Numbered from the stretch's first letter, positions 18,337 to 27,853 are shown. The stretch is DNA of 64,000 nt from Mesorhizobium sp. ES1-4 (GCF_020164745.1 NZ_JAIUGV010000008.1:248001-312000); one strand, 5' to 3'. A program made the numbers and translations. The notes: generated by a model not told the origin, from the sequence alone.

Positions 18337-18365
18337 TTGACGGGCGCAAACCCTCTAACTATGTT
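18337..18365 (+). promoter_or_regulatory. Predicted sigma-70 promoter of the atp F0 operon
   Basis: TTGACG (18337-18342) and TATGTT (18360-18365) are separated by exactly 17 bp and stand 57 bp before the atpI start. This is the best promoter match in the 257 bp intergenic region. The rest of that gap (18166-18336) has no gene I can support. Confidence 0.55.
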
Positions 18366-18422
18366 GCCGGCGACTTTAGAAGCGGACGGACGGTGACGGT
18401 CTGCCCGGGCAGGGGGGTTGCG

Positions 18423-18824
18423 ATGGCCAAGAAAAACAGGCCAGACGGAACCGGAGAAACCGGCCGCGGCAATCAGCATGAAACCGGTATCCGCGATGAC
18501 GATCTTGAACGACGTCGGCGTGAACTTGAAGCATCGCTTGCGACAAGGCTGCCGAAACGGCTCGAGGGGAAAGACGACGCGAAACCAGTGACCGGATACG
18601 GTCAGGCGGTCAAGCTGTCCAGCGAGTTTGTCGCCGGGGTGGTGGTGGGCGCCGGGATCGGCTGGATCATCGACCGTATGGCGGGGACATCGCCGTGGGG
18701 TCTGATCGTTTTCCTGCTGCTTGGTTTTGGCGCTGGCGTGCTCAATGTCATGCGTTCCGCAGGCGTTGTGGCAGAATTCGGACAGGGCAATAAATCGCGC
18801 TCTGACCGGGACGAAAGCAAATAG
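18423..18824 (+). CDS. atpI: F0F1 ATP synthase assembly protein AtpI
   Basis: Small inner-membrane protein of 133 aa, first gene of the F0 operon; AtpI helps assemble the c-ring. The N-terminal half is charged (DDDLERRRRELEASLATRL), followed by two hydrophobic helices at about residues 68-88 and 93-112 with the conserved glycine-rich GAGIGWIIDRMAGTSPWG and GFGAGVLNV. The ATG at 18423 follows GGGGGGTTGCG. The alphaproteobacterial order atpI-B-E-b'-b follows. Confidence 0.9.
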   Translation: MAKKNRPDGTGETGRGNQHETGIRDDDLERRRRELEASLATRLPKRLEGKDDAKPVTGYGQAVKLSSEFVAGVVVGAGIGWIIDRMAGTSPWGLIVFLLLGFGAGVLNVMRSAGVVAEFGQGNKSRSDRDESK

Positions 18825-18907
18825 CCGCCCTTCAGGCGGCATTTGGAAATAGCCGCTTCCTGCGGCAAAGGTAATTTGGCCGTACGCGGCATTGACGGGG
18901 TTTGAAC

Positions 18908-19666
18908 GTGGCAGCTGACAAGGTCGATCCGATCCACCAGTTCCATATCAACAAGCTGATACCGATCGAGATCGGCGGCTATGACCTGTCTTTCACCAAT
19001 TCCGCTCTGTTCATGGTCGCCACGGTGGTCGTTGCCGCGGCGTTCCTGTTCCTGACGACGTCGAGCCGCAGCCTGGTTCCCGGCCGGCTGCAGTCGGTCT
19101 CCGAAATGGCCTATGAATTCGTCGGCAACATGCTGCGCGACGCCGCCGGCACTCAGGGCATGAGATTCTTCCCCTTCGTCTTCTCGCTGTTCATGTTCGT
19201 GCTGGTCGCCAATCTGCTCGGCCTGTTCCCCTATTTTTTCACCGTTACCAGCCACATCATCGTCACCTTCGGCCTCGCGGTCCTGGTGATCGGGACCGTG
19301 GTGGTCTACGGGTTCATGAAGCATGGTCTTGGGTTCCTCAAGCTGTTCGTGCCGCATGGCGTTCCGGCGTTCCTGCTGCCGCTGGTGGTGCTGATCGAGG
19401 TCATCTCCTTCGTATCGCGACCCGTCAGCCTCTCGGTTCGTCTGTTCGCCAACATGCTCGCCGGCCACATCACGCTCAAGGTGTTCTCCGGATTCGTCGT
19501 CAGCCTTTCCGCGCTGGGCGCGGTCGGTGTGGCGGGTTCGGTGCTGCCGTTGGCGATGGCGGTGGCGCTGACGGCACTTGAACTGTTGGTCGCCTTCTTG
19601 CAGGCCTACGTGTTTGCCGTGTTGACCTGCATGTATCTCAACGACGCCCTGCATCCCGGGCACTGA
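18908..19666 (+). CDS. atpB: ATP synthase F0 subunit a
   Basis: Subunit a of the F0 proton channel, 252 aa, inner membrane. Five to six helices are visible. The essential arginine that faces the c-ring is in [14 protein letters not shown], and the last helix carries [17 protein letters not shown] chose the GTG at 18908 because GACGGGG lies 7 nt before it; a TTG at 18902 would add two residues. The length fits the family (about 250 aa). Confidence 0.95.
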   Translation: MAADKVDPIHQFHINKLIPIEIGGYDLSFTNSALFMVATVVVAAAFLFLTTSSRSLVPGRLQSVSEMAYEFVGNMLRDAAGTQGMRFFPFVFSLFMFVLVANLLGLFPYFFTVTSHIIVTFGLAVLVIGTVVVYGFMKHGLGFLKLFVPHGVPAFLLPLVVLIEVISFVSRPVSLSVRLFANMLAGHITLKVFSGFVVSLSALGAVGVAGSVLPLAMAVALTALELLVAFLQAYVFAVLTCMYLNDALHPGH

Positions 19667-19749
19667 GGCAAGAGTTTCGGCCCAAGAGTCTTCAACTTTG
19701 GTGCCGGATGAAATCGCAACAGAATTTTCAGATCAAAGGAGTTGAACAA

Positions 19750-19974
19750 ATGGACGCAGAAGCAGCAAAGTACATCGGCGCCGGCATCGCTTGCCTGGGC
19801 ATGGGTGGCGCGGGCATTGGCCTGGGTAACATCTTCGGCAGCTATCTGTCGGGCGCGCTGCGCAATCCGTCGGCTGCCGACGGCCAGTTCGGCCGCCTGA
19901 TTTTCGGCTTCGCCGTGACCGAGGCTCTGGGCATCTTCTCGCTTCTCATCGCACTGCTGGCCCTGTTCGGCTGA
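19750..19974 (+). CDS. atpE: ATP synthase F0 subunit c
   Basis: Subunit c of the rotor ring, 74 aa. Two hydrophobic helices are joined by the polar loop RNPSAADGQ (about residues 38-46). The proton-carrying carboxylate is Glu58 in [10 protein letters not shown], and the glycine motif GIGLGN is in helix 1. A strong AAAGGAG ribosome-binding site at 19736-19742 fits the high copy number of this subunit. Confidence 0.96.
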   Translation: MDAEAAKYIGAGIACLGMGGAGIGLGNIFGSYLSGALRNPSAADGQFGRLIFGFAVTEALGIFSLLIALLALFG

Positions 19975-20036
19975 GAACTGGGAAGATTGGACAGGCCGGC
20001 CGCGCAAGCGGCGGGCCTGATATCTGGGGATAGTCC

Positions 20037-20636
20037 ATGTTCGTGACATCTGCCTTCGCGCAAGAGTCCGCGCCTGCCGCCGACACCAGCCACGCTGCGA
20101 CCGGAGGCGACACGCATTCCGGCACCAGCGTGCCTGCCGAAGCGCACGGCACGTTTCCGCCATTCAATCCGGAGACGTTTCCGTCGCAGCTTCTGTGGCT
20201 GGCGATCACGTTCGGGCTGTTCTACCTCTTCCTGAAGAGGGTGGTGATGCCGCGTGTCGGTGGCATCATCGATGTCCGCAACGACCGCATCAGCCAGGAC
20301 CTCGACCAGGCAGCCAGGTTGAAGGGCGAGGCGGATGCCGCCGTTGCCGCTTACGAGCAGGAACTGGCTGAGGCCAAGAAGAACGCCAACTCGATCGGCC
20401 AGCAGGCCAACGATGCGGCCAAGGCGGAAGCCGATACCGCGCGCAAGAAGATCGAGGCCGCGCTCGACGAGAAGCTTGGCGAGGCCGAGGCGCGCATTTC
20501 CGCCATCAAGGCCAATGCCATGAAGGAAGTCGGCAGCATCGCCGAGGACACCGCTTCGGCGATCGTCGAGGCACTCGTTGGCGGCAAGGCCAGCAAGGCC
20601 GAGATCGCGGCCGCGGTCAAATCCGTGGCCCGGTGA
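20037..20636 (+). CDS. ATP synthase F0 subunit b'
   Basis: Second b-type stator subunit (b', often named atpG or atpF2), 199 aa. It has a longer N-terminus than subunit b, with a signal-like start (MFVTSAFAQ) and a Ser/Thr/His-rich stretch. One membrane helix follows (QLLWLAITFGLFYLFL, about residues 57-72), then a long coiled-coil stalk rich in Ala, Glu and Lys. Paired b and b' genes are typical of alphaproteobacteria and phototrophs. It lies 62 bp after atpE and 10 bp before atpF. Confidence 0.92.
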   Translation: MFVTSAFAQESAPAADTSHAATGGDTHSGTSVPAEAHGTFPPFNPETFPSQLLWLAITFGLFYLFLKRVVMPRVGGIIDVRNDRISQDLDQAARLKGEADAAVAAYEQELAEAKKNANSIGQQANDAAKAEADTARKKIEAALDEKLGEAEARISAIKANAMKEVGSIAEDTASAIVEALVGGKASKAEIAAAVKSVAR

Positions 20637-20646
20637 GGAGCGCATC

Positions 20647-21138
20647 ATGGACGCTACATCTCTCGCAACGCTCTGGGCCACGATCGCCCTGATCATCTTC
20701 CTGGCCATCGCCGTCTACATCAAGGTACCCGGCATGATCACCAAGGCGCTCGACGCCCGCGCCGCCAGGATCAGTGGTGAGCTCGATGAGGCACGCAAAC
20801 TGCGCGAAGAAGCACAGCAACTGCTCGGCCAGTACCAGAAGAAGCGCAAGGAAGCCGAGCAGGAAGCCGCCGACATTGTCGCGGCCGCCAAGCGCGAGGC
20901 CGAACTGCTCGCCGCCGATGCCCACAAGAAGACCGAGGATTACGTTGCCAGGCGCACCGCGCTGGCCGAACAGAAGATCGGCCAGGCTGAGCGTGAGGCG
21001 ATCGGCGAAGTGCGCGCCAGCGCCGTCGACATCGCCGTCGAGGCCGCCCGCGCGCTGCTCGCCGCCAAGATCGACGTCAAGGCCGGGGCCGACCTGTTCA
21101 AGGCTTCGCTCGCGGACGTGAAGGCCAAGCTGAACTGA
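20647..21138 (+). CDS. atpF: ATP synthase F0 subunit b
   Basis: Stator subunit b, 163 aa: one N-terminal membrane helix (LWATIALIIFLAIAVYI, about residues 8-24) and a long charged coiled coil (EARKLREEAQQLLGQYQKK and onward) that contacts F1. It starts 10 bp after b', preceded by GAGGAG. Last gene of the operon; a clear terminator follows. The F1 genes are not in the window, as expected for this class. Confidence 0.95.
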   Translation: MDATSLATLWATIALIIFLAIAVYIKVPGMITKALDARAARISGELDEARKLREEAQQLLGQYQKKRKEAEQEAADIVAAAKREAELLAADAHKKTEDYVARRTALAEQKIGQAEREAIGEVRASAVDIAVEAARALLAAKIDVKAGADLFKASLADVKAKLN

Positions 21139-21160
21139 GCGGGCCTAAGCCGCCGACATG

Positions 21161-21190
21161 AAGCCGCCCGGGCAACCTGGCGGCTTTTTT
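21161..21190 (+). terminator. Rho-independent terminator of the atp F0 operon
   Basis: AAGCCGCC and GGCGGCTT form an 8-bp stem across a 10-nt loop, followed by a run of Ts. It lies 23 nt after the atpF stop. Confidence 0.9.
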
Positions 21191-21269
21191 GTTGTGCAGC
21201 GATAATCTCTCCCGTTCCGACTGCGAGGAGGCAATGGAGCCGCCGCCTTCGAAGGTTTCGGCGAGCATC

Positions 21270-22079
21270 CTACTGTGGTTGGCTAATATCGCGCGGCGGG
21301 TGCCCGGTGACTCGGCTGAACACCCGCGAGAAGGCGGCCGCGCTGTCGTAGCCGACCTGTGCTGCGACGGTCTTGACAGGTTTGCCCTTACCAAGAAGCT
21401 GGCGCGCGATCGTGATGCGCCAGACCGTCAGGTATTCAATCGGTGGCCGACCGACCAGCTTCCGAAAACGCTCGGCGAAACGCGTGCGTGACATGCCTGC
21501 GACTTCGGCGAGCTCCTCGAGCTTCCAGGGCTTCTTCGGCGCTTCGTGTATCGCCGTCAGCGCTTTGACGAGGCGTGGGTCGGCGAGCCCGGCGAGAACG
21601 CCAGTCGAGACAACGCCGCATTCAATGACGTGTCGCACGATCAGGATCAGGAGATACTCGAAGAGCCGGTCGAGCGCCGTCTGGCGACCACCACCTTCCG
21701 CGAACGCTTCGCCGACCAGCAGGTCACAAACCGGCCGCAGCGCCGGATGCTCTGCGAGCGGCAGGACCACGCATTCTGGCAGGCCCAGTGCAATGGGATT
21801 GCCCTCCGCACCCCCGAGTTCGACGGTTGCGCACACGAGGTCGGCCCCGCGCCTGGAATCAACTGCGAAGTCATGGGTCCGCCCACGCGGAAAAAACAGC
21901 AGGGTTGGCTCAAGGAATTCAAGATCGGCCTCTCCGCTCCGGCTGACCCTGAGCTCGCCAGCCTTGAGCATGTGCAGATGACCCACACCAGTGAATTGCA
22001 GCGCCTGGCACAAGGTCCCGGTGAAGAACGTCCGAGCGGTTGGCGTAACATGGGTAAAGAGGGCGGCTAACGGGTCCAT
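21270..22079 (-). CDS. AraC-family regulator with cupin_6 domain
   Basis: Regulator of 269 aa. An N-terminal cupin_6-type sensor starts MDPLAALFTHVTPTARTFFTG and carries GADLVCATVEL. Two AraC HTH motifs are at the C-terminus (LEELAEVAGMSRTRFAERF, then VKTVAAQVGYDSAAAFSRVF). The start at 22079 was chosen by family alignment; the frame is open to 22274, past the divergent gene's start. It is divergent from the AhpD-like gene (88 bp), the common set-up where this class controls a redox or detoxification gene. Confidence 0.9.
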   Translation of the reverse strand: MDPLAALFTHVTPTARTFFTGTLCQALQFTGVGHLHMLKAGELRVSRSGEADLEFLEPTLLFFPRGRTHDFAVDSRRGADLVCATVELGGAEGNPIALGLPECVVLPLAEHPALRPVCDLLVGEAFAEGGGRQTALDRLFEYLLILIVRHVIECGVVSTGVLAGLADPRLVKALTAIHEAPKKPWKLEELAEVAGMSRTRFAERFRKLVGRPPIEYLTVWRITIARQLLGKGKPVKTVAAQVGYDSAAAFSRVFSRVTGHPPRDISQPQ

Positions 22080-22167
22080 TGGGACGATCAGCAAAGTTAT
22101 TGGCACCGAAGAGTACTTGGAGTGCTGCATATAGGAGTGGCGTGCAATCAACACAAGGAACTCTGAC

Positions 22168-22719
22168 ATGCCCCGTATCGCTCCTATCGACACTGCCCAT
22201 GCCGACGCTGCCGTCCTGACCACGCTGGCGGGCGTCAAAGCCAAAATCGGCATGGTGCCGAATCTCTTTTCCACCTTCGCCCAATCGCCCGCCGTGCTGA
22301 ACGGCTACCTCGCTTTGTCCGATGCCCTTGGCAAGGGCGTGCTCACGGCGAAGCAACGCGAGATCATTTCGCTCGCTGTCGGGCAGGCGAACGAATGCTC
22401 TTATTGTCTCTCGGCTCATACGCTGATGGGCAAGGGCGCAGGCTTGTCCCCGGAAGGAATTCGCAAAGCCCGCGAGGGCAACGCCGAAACCGCGCTGGAC
22501 GCCGCCGTTGCCTCGTTGGCGCGTCGTCTCATTGACGTGCGGGGGCAGGTTCTGGATGCGGATCTTGTCGCAGCGCGTTCGGCCGGTCTCGGCGATGCGC
22601 ACATCATCGAGGTTGTCGCAAATGTCGCCATCAATGTGTTGACCAACTACACCAACAACGTCGCGTTGACGGAGATCGATTTCCCCAAGGTCGACGTCGA
22701 ACTGCGCTCTGCCGCCTGA
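22168..22719 (+). CDS. Carboxymuconolactone decarboxylase / AhpD-like peroxidase-related protein
   Basis: All-helical CMD-family protein of 183 aa. The redox pair is ECSYCLSAH (Cys-x2-Cys-x3-His, about residues 75-83), as in AhpD and peroxidase-related alkylhydroperoxidases. The start contains PNLFSTFAQSPAVLNGYLALS, typical of this subclass. It likely reduces peroxides or handles reactive metabolites. It is divergent from an AraC regulator and followed, after 78 bp, by a small membrane protein that is probably co-transcribed. Confidence 0.88.
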   Translation: MPRIAPIDTAHADAAVLTTLAGVKAKIGMVPNLFSTFAQSPAVLNGYLALSDALGKGVLTAKQREIISLAVGQANECSYCLSAHTLMGKGAGLSPEGIRKAREGNAETALDAAVASLARRLIDVRGQVLDADLVAARSAGLGDAHIIEVVANVAINVLTNYTNNVALTEIDFPKVDVELRSAA

Positions 22720-22797
22720 CCCGATGGGCGCGGCGCACAATCGGTCCGGCGCCGCGCCCGTTTGCCTCAAAACCTTCAAACGCAATCGGAGAGTGTC

Positions 22798-23184
22798 ATG
22801 AATATTCGTTTCGTCACAAAGACCGTTCACGCCTTCCTCGACTATCCCGTTGCGCTGAGCCTGGCAGCCACGCCGTTCCTGCTCGGACTTGGCCGCGATA
22901 ATCCGCCGGCGCTCTGGGTGTCGGTCGCAGCCGGCATGGCCGCGTTCATCCTGACCCTGTTCACCGATCATAGGACCGGTGTGTTCCGTGTGCTGCCATA
23001 TTGGCTGCATTTGGCGGTTGACCGTCTCGTCGGAATTGTTTTCGTCGCAGTGCCCTTCGCGCTCGGCCTCCAGGGTCTGGACGCCTTGTACTACTGGGCA
23101 AACGGCGCTGCGGTTCTCCTGGTCACCTTCGTATTCAATGCTCCCAAGGGTGAGAATCGCGCGATGGGAGCGGTGCACACCTGA
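22798..23184 (+). CDS. Small membrane protein, SPW-repeat-like
   Basis: Integral membrane protein of 128 aa with four hydrophobic helices. It begins with HAFLDYPVALSLAATPFLLGL, which resembles the H-x3-DY-x-G-x3-AxPFLLG pattern of SPW-repeat proteins. A second similar half starts at LPYWLHLAVDRLVG. Function unknown. The ATG at 22798 follows GGAGAGTGTC. It is 78 bp downstream of the AhpD-like gene and probably part of the same AraC-controlled unit. Confidence 0.72.
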   Translation: MNIRFVTKTVHAFLDYPVALSLAATPFLLGLGRDNPPALWVSVAAGMAAFILTLFTDHRTGVFRVLPYWLHLAVDRLVGIVFVAVPFALGLQGLDALYYWANGAAVLLVTFVFNAPKGENRAMGAVHT

Positions 23185-23395
23185 AAGCTGGTGGGAAATC
23201 ACTGGACAGCGGCTGAGTTGTCTTGGGCCGTTGCTGCGACAAGGTCAGCGCTGAGCCTAACCCTTGGTGGTCACCCAATGAAATCGCGACCCTCTGGCGG
23301 TCAGCGCCGGTCGATGCCGTTATTGGCTAATCGAAACCGGAAGCAGCCATTCGGCTGCGCGTTATGCGGGAAGTGGCCGATAGCGGACTAAGTGT

Positions 23396-24088
23396 TTAAT
23401 CCAGCCCTGCGAGGCTCTCTTCTTCGACTTCAACCCCACCAAGCCTGAAGGGCGCGAAGGACACGCGGTGCAGCCGAGCGACGGGGCCATGCGCCTCGAT
23501 CGCCGTGCGGTGCCGGGCCGTGGCGTAGCCCATGTGGACTTCGAAGCCGTAGCGGTCGTGATGGCTGCCGCAGCCGCACATCATGCGGTCGCGCATGACC
23601 TTGGCGACGATCGAGGCGGCGGCGATCGATTGCGAGCGCTGATCGCCCTTGATCAGCGCGCGCCCCTCGCAGGGCAATCCCGGCGGCACGTCGCGCCCGT
23701 CGGCGAGCGCGAGCTTCGCCTGAACCGGCAGCCCGACCAGCGCGCGGCGCATCGCTTCGAGGCTCGCCTTCAGGATGTTGCTGCCATCGATGCCCTCTGC
23801 GCTGATCGACGCCATCGAGACGCCGAGCGCGGAACCGATGATGCGCAGGAACAGCGCTTCGCGTTGCAAGTGGCTAAGCCGCTTGGAATCGTCTAGCCCA
23901 TCGGGAATGTTGGCTGGGTCGAGCACCACCGCCGCCGCGACGACGGGACCGGCCAGCGGGCCCCGGCCGGCTTCATCCATCCCGGCGACCGGCCACAAAC
24001 CATCGGCCATCGCCTTCGTCTCGAAGGAGAAATCGGGTTTCTCTACCATTTCGAAGAGAAGCGGAGAATCGGAACGCGCGCGAGCCAT
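23396..24088 (-). CDS. rnhB: Ribonuclease HII
   Basis: Cytoplasmic endonuclease of 230 aa that cuts the RNA strand in RNA-DNA hybrids and removes single ribonucleotides from DNA. Active-site motif 1 is [14 protein letters not shown] (Asp and Glu, about residues 36-49), followed by LDDSKRL. The third Asp is in [11 protein letters not shown] and [17 protein letters not shown] is the downstream block. I start at 24088 (MARARSD), giving the family length. The frame is open to 24166, so an extra 26 residues are possible. Confidence 0.93.
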   Translation of the reverse strand: MARARSDSPLLFEMVEKPDFSFETKAMADGLWPVAGMDEAGRGPLAGPVVAAAVVLDPANIPDGLDDSKRLSHLQREALFLRIIGSALGVSMASISAEGIDGSNILKASLEAMRRALVGLPVQAKLALADGRDVPPGLPCEGRALIKGDQRSQSIAAASIVAKVMRDRMMCGCGSHHDRYGFEVHMGYATARHRTAIEAHGPVARLHRVSFAPFRLGGVEVEEESLAGLD

Positions 24089-24239
24089 GTTGCGGCGAGG
24101 TTCGCATCGGCTCCGATTCTCCGCAAGTCCCTCCGGGTCGGGTGGGGCGCCGGACCGGGAGGGCACCGTCTGCGGGCCGGGGCAGGCCGGACGGAATTTC
24201 TTGCAACGGCGGCAGTGACAGCCGCGGCGGTTTTCGGCT

Positions 24240-25445
24240 TCAGAGCAGCATCAACTGCTCCTGGTCTTTGCCGGCGGCGATGAACTGGTCGGTCCGCAGC
24301 GTGCGCCGTTCGGCATTGAGGCCGAGCCGCTTGGCGGTGATCTCGAAGCGCCGGCCGATCTGCCAGGCATAGGGTCCGGCGCCCTTCATGCGTTTGCCCC
24401 ATTCCGAATCGTAGTCCTTGCCGTCGCGCATCGAACGGATCAGCGACATGACGTGGCGATAGCGGTCGGGATAATGGCGCAGCAGCCAGTCCTTGAAGAT
24501 CGGGCTGACCTCCAGCGGCAGGCGCAGCACCACATAGCCAGCCTCGCGCGCACCGGCATGGTATGCCGAGTCGAGGATGCGCTCCATCTCCTGGTCGGTC
24601 AGGCCCGGAATGATCGGCGCCACCATCACCGATGCCGGGATGCCGGCATCCGAAAGCTGCCTGATCGCCTCCAGCCGCTTGGTCGGTGTCGATGCGCGGG
24701 GTTCCATTGTCCTCGCCAGCATCCGGTCGAGCGTCGTCACCGACAGCGCCACCTTGGCGAGCCCGCGCTCGGCCATGCGCGACAGGATGTCGATGTCGCG
24801 CACCACCAGGGCCGACTTGGTGACGATGCCGACCGGATGGCCGCGTGCCTCCAGCACTTCGAGGATTTCACGCATGATCCGGTACTGCTTTTCGATCGGC
24901 TGGTAAGGATCGGTGTTGGTGCCGATGGCGATGGTGCGCGGCTGATAGCTGTCCTTCGACAACTCCTTGTCGAGCAGGCGTGCAGCGTCCGGCTTGGCGA
25001 ACAGCTTGGATTCGAAATCCAGGCCCGGCGACAGGCCCATGAACGAGTGCGTCGGCCGCGCGAAGCAATAGACGCAACCGTGTTCGCAGCCGCGATAGGG
25101 GTTGATCGACCGATCGAAGGAGATGTCGGGCGATTCGTTGCGGGTGATGATGGTGCGCGGCTTCTCTACCTGCACTTCGGTCTTGAACGGCGGCAGTTCC
25201 TCCAGCGAACTCCAGCCGTCGTCGAAGACATGCCGGCTGACGGGTTCGAACCGGCCGGACGGATTGATGCCTGCCGACCGGCCGCGGTTGCGATCCGGAC
25301 GGACCCGCATGCCACTTTGCTCGATCATCGCGTTGGCCATCTCGGCTCGTCCTGCCCCGAAGGCTGCAATGTCGGCGCGCATGATCGGTTCCATCTTCGC
25401 CCGCTCCCAGGGACTGTCCATGTTGTGTCGAATCGCTCTGCTCAT
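24240..25445 (-). CDS. PA0069-family radical SAM protein
   Basis: Radical SAM enzyme of 401 aa of unknown reaction. The iron-sulfur motif is Cys120-x3-Cys124-x2-Cys127 (CEHGCVYC), preceded by SINPYRG, the signature of the PA0069/SplB-like group. [15 protein letters not shown] and [12 protein letters not shown] follow as in a TIM barrel. The C-terminal domain ends in [15 protein letters not shown]. The start is at 25445 ([17 protein letters not shown]). It often neighbours rnhB in Rhizobiales. Substrate unknown. Confidence 0.9.
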   Translation of the reverse strand: MSRAIRHNMDSPWERAKMEPIMRADIAAFGAGRAEMANAMIEQSGMRVRPDRNRGRSAGINPSGRFEPVSRHVFDDGWSSLEELPPFKTEVQVEKPRTIITRNESPDISFDRSINPYRGCEHGCVYCFARPTHSFMGLSPGLDFESKLFAKPDAARLLDKELSKDSYQPRTIAIGTNTDPYQPIEKQYRIMREILEVLEARGHPVGIVTKSALVVRDIDILSRMAERGLAKVALSVTTLDRMLARTMEPRASTPTKRLEAIRQLSDAGIPASVMVAPIIPGLTDQEMERILDSAYHAGAREAGYVVLRLPLEVSPIFKDWLLRHYPDRYRHVMSLIRSMRDGKDYDSEWGKRMKGAGPYAWQIGRRFEITAKRLGLNAERRTLRTDQFIAAGKDQEQLMLL

Positions 25446-25541
25446 GAAATTATTCCTATTTGCTTGATGAGAACAAAGCAAGAACTTTCTATGGTGCGCT
25501 GCAAAAACTGGCGTCGCCCAACGCTTTCCGCTATTCGGCTA

Positions 25542-26072
25542 ATGATGCTCAGTGTTCTCATCGAAACGCGCAATGACGAGGAGGGGCTCGCCCGCACGCT
25601 GGCGACGCTGATTGGCGGCGCGGTCGAAGGCGTGGTGCGTGAGGTCGTCGTCTGCGACGCCGGTTCCTCCGACCAGACGCATCGTGTCGCCGAGCATGCC
25701 GGCTGCCAGTATCTGGGAAGCGGCGGCATCGCCGCCGGGATAAAACAGGCCAAGGGCGACTGGCTGTTGTTGCTGGAGCCTGGGGCGCGGCTGGCGGAGG
25801 GCTGGATCGAGGCGGTCGTCGCCCACACCGCCAGGCAAACCATGGCGGCGCGCTTTTCTCGCGCACGCGGCAACCGCATGCCCTTCCTGGCCCGGGTCTT
25901 TTCGGGAAACCGTGCTTTGGCTGACGGGCTGGTGATCAGCAAGCGCCAGGCCGCTTCCTTGTCGAAAAGTGCCGGCAACGCCGAGGCGCTGGCGCGCGGC
26001 CTGGCGACAAGGAAACTCGACGCCGAGATATGGGCGGCGCCGCCAAGGCATCAGCACCGCTCCTCGAAATAA
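25542..26072 (+). CDS. Short glycosyltransferase family 2-like protein
   Basis: Predicted glycosyltransferase-A-fold protein of 176 aa, shorter than the ~220-230 aa usual for the TIGR04283-type group. The N-terminal Rossmann part is clear (LSVLIETRNDEEGLARTLATL, then VVCDAGSSDQTHRVAE). The expected DxD metal motif is replaced by LLLEPGARL, so activity is doubtful. The start is one of two adjacent ATGs (25542 or 25545); no good ribosome-binding site is seen. It is divergent from the radical SAM gene (96 bp). Confidence 0.7.
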   Translation: MMLSVLIETRNDEEGLARTLATLIGGAVEGVVREVVVCDAGSSDQTHRVAEHAGCQYLGSGGIAAGIKQAKGDWLLLLEPGARLAEGWIEAVVAHTARQTMAARFSRARGNRMPFLARVFSGNRALADGLVISKRQAASLSKSAGNAEALARGLATRKLDAEIWAAPPRHQHRSSK

Positions 26073-26217
26073 TTTTTGCAACTGCTCTGTCCATAGTGCG
26101 TTGCACAAGAACCGACGCGGGGATAGCCTTCCTGCAAGGTGGGCAAGTTGGGTTTGGGTCATGCCGGGCTGTAAGTACTGACGCGGCATGGGTGGCGTTA
26201 TCGCAGCCGAGGATCCG

Positions 26218-27192
26218 ATGAAGCTTTCGACCCCTGACAAATCCGGCACGGCGAGTCTCGAAGCGATCGCACGCAATGGCAGCCTGCTGCGCCGCATCGC
26301 CGTGCGCATCCCGACCTATCTGAAGGACCTGCGTGAAAACCCCGCCTGGCTGCCGATGTTCGTGCTGGCGCGCACCATGCCCGGGCGCCGCTTGCACTGG
26401 CTGGCCGCGAAGCGCCCTCGTCCGGCCGACAATGCAGGGGATACGATGTTCAGGGGCGTCGAGCGCGAGGCCGTCGTCGGCGCGTTGCGGTCGGACGGGC
26501 TATTCTCGGGGCTGATCCTGCCGCCTGATATCCACCAGGAGATTGCAGGTTTCGCCCGGCGCACGCCCTGCTACGGCAATTTCGACCGCCGGCTCGAATT
26601 CATGCCGGGCGACCATGCTGAAGCCGAGAAGCGGTTGGGCCGCTCATTGCTCAGCGGACATTATTTCGAGCGCATCCTCGACTGCCCGGCGGCCCTTGCC
26701 ATACAGCGCGATCCGCTGCTGCTCGACATCGCGGCGCACTATCTCGGCGCTCAGGCGAAGCTGATCACGACGCGCGTCTGGTGGAGCTTTCCGACAGGCG
26801 AGGCCTCCGACGCTGACAAGAACCTGGCCTCGCTTGGCAAGTATCATTTCGATCTCGACGACTGGCGGATGCTGAAATTCTTCTTCTATCTGCTGCCGGT
26901 CGACGCCGAGACCGGCCCGCATGTCTACGTCAGGGGCAGCCACAGGCGCCGCGCCATAAAACATCAGCTGACGCTGCTGGTCGGCCATCCCGCCCAGGAG
27001 GTGCTGGACGTCTATGGCGAGCAGAGCCCGGTGACCCTGACTGGAGAGGCTGGCCTCGGCTTCGTCGAGGACCCCTTCGGTTTCCACATGGGCACCGTGC
27101 CGACGCGGACGCCACGGCTGATGATGGAAGTCGGCTTCGGTGTTTCTCGTCCGTCGCGCCGGCGCTTTCATGGCGAACCGGTCATTCGCTGA
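26218..27192 (+). CDS. Phytanoyl-CoA dioxygenase-like (PhyH) protein
   Basis: Protein of 324 aa with the iron(II)/2-oxoglutarate oxygenase pattern of the PhyH family: the first His-x-Asp is in YHFDLDDWRMLKFFFYL, and the distal His and Arg are in GFHMGTVPTRTPRLMMEVGF. GPHVYVRGSH is the linking strand. Substrate unknown. The ATG at 26218 follows GAGGATCCG; another in-frame ATG at 26188 is possible. It is 145 bp after the glycosyltransferase-like gene; that gap holds nothing I can name. Confidence 0.78.
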   Translation: MKLSTPDKSGTASLEAIARNGSLLRRIAVRIPTYLKDLRENPAWLPMFVLARTMPGRRLHWLAAKRPRPADNAGDTMFRGVEREAVVGALRSDGLFSGLILPPDIHQEIAGFARRTPCYGNFDRRLEFMPGDHAEAEKRLGRSLLSGHYFERILDCPAALAIQRDPLLLDIAAHYLGAQAKLITTRVWWSFPTGEASDADKNLASLGKYHFDLDDWRMLKFFFYLLPVDAETGPHVYVRGSHRRRAIKHQLTLLVGHPAQEVLDVYGEQSPVTLTGEAGLGFVEDPFGFHMGTVPTRTPRLMMEVGFGVSRPSRRRFHGEPVIR

Positions 27193-27297
27193 AGCTGATT
27201 GTCCGAAGCCGTCATTGCTCTCGTTGTCGCCTGCGGCGTTTCACGAGCAGTTGTTGTTCTCCAAGATCCGGTTTGGAACGAGTGCGCGCCTCGGCTG

Positions 27298-27852
27298 CTA
27301 TGGAGCGGTCTTGCCGCGCCGCAGATGCTCGTCCAGGCGCGGCATGATCTCGACGAAGTTGCAGGGCATGTGCCGATAATCGAGTTGCGCCTCGATGATC
27401 CCGTCCCAGGCGTCCTTGCAGGCGCCGGGCGAGCCTGGCAGCACGAAGACGAAGGTGGCGTTGACGACACCGCCGGTCGCCCGGCTCTGGATCGTCGAAG
27501 TGCCGATCTTGTCGTAGGAGATGCGGTGGAACACCTCCGAAAAGCCGTCCATGCGCTTTTCGAAGATGGGCTCCAACGCCTCGGGCGTCACATCGCGGCC
27601 AGTGAAGCCGGTTCCGCCGGTGGTGATCACGACGTCGATGGCCTCGTCCCGCGACCATGCCAAAACGGTGTCGCGAATTTTTTCGCGGTCGTCGGTGACG
27701 ATCTTGCGGCCGGCTAGGATGTGGCCGGCCGCGGTGATGCGATCGGCAAGCGTCTGGCCGGATTTGTCGTCGGCGAGGCTGCGTGTGTCGGAAACCGTCA
27801 GCACCGCGATGCGCACCGGAATGAAGGCACGGCTCTCGTCGATCCTGGCCAT
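27298..27852 (-). CDS. moaB: Molybdenum cofactor biosynthesis protein B
   Basis: MoaB/Mog-fold protein of 184 aa that binds molybdopterin and adenylylates it, or acts in an equivalent step, in molybdenum cofactor synthesis. The conserved binding loop is VVITTGGTGFTGRDVTPEAL (about residues 75-94). The N-terminal IAVLTVSDTRSLADDKSG and the later GVVNATFVFVLPGSPGACKDAW are family blocks. The start is ATG at 27852. Only one base separates its ATG from the ispE stop, so it is co-transcribed behind ispE. Confidence 0.93.
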   Translation of the reverse strand: MARIDESRAFIPVRIAVLTVSDTRSLADDKSGQTLADRITAAGHILAGRKIVTDDREKIRDTVLAWSRDEAIDVVITTGGTGFTGRDVTPEALEPIFEKRMDGFSEVFHRISYDKIGTSTIQSRATGGVVNATFVFVLPGSPGACKDAWDGIIEAQLDYRHMPCNFVEIMPRLDEHLRRGKTAP

Positions 27853-27853
27853 C

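Noticed and set aside
23185-23395. 66-codon frame at 23191-23391
   Set aside because: No ribosome-binding site, no domain, low codon bias; treated as non-coding.
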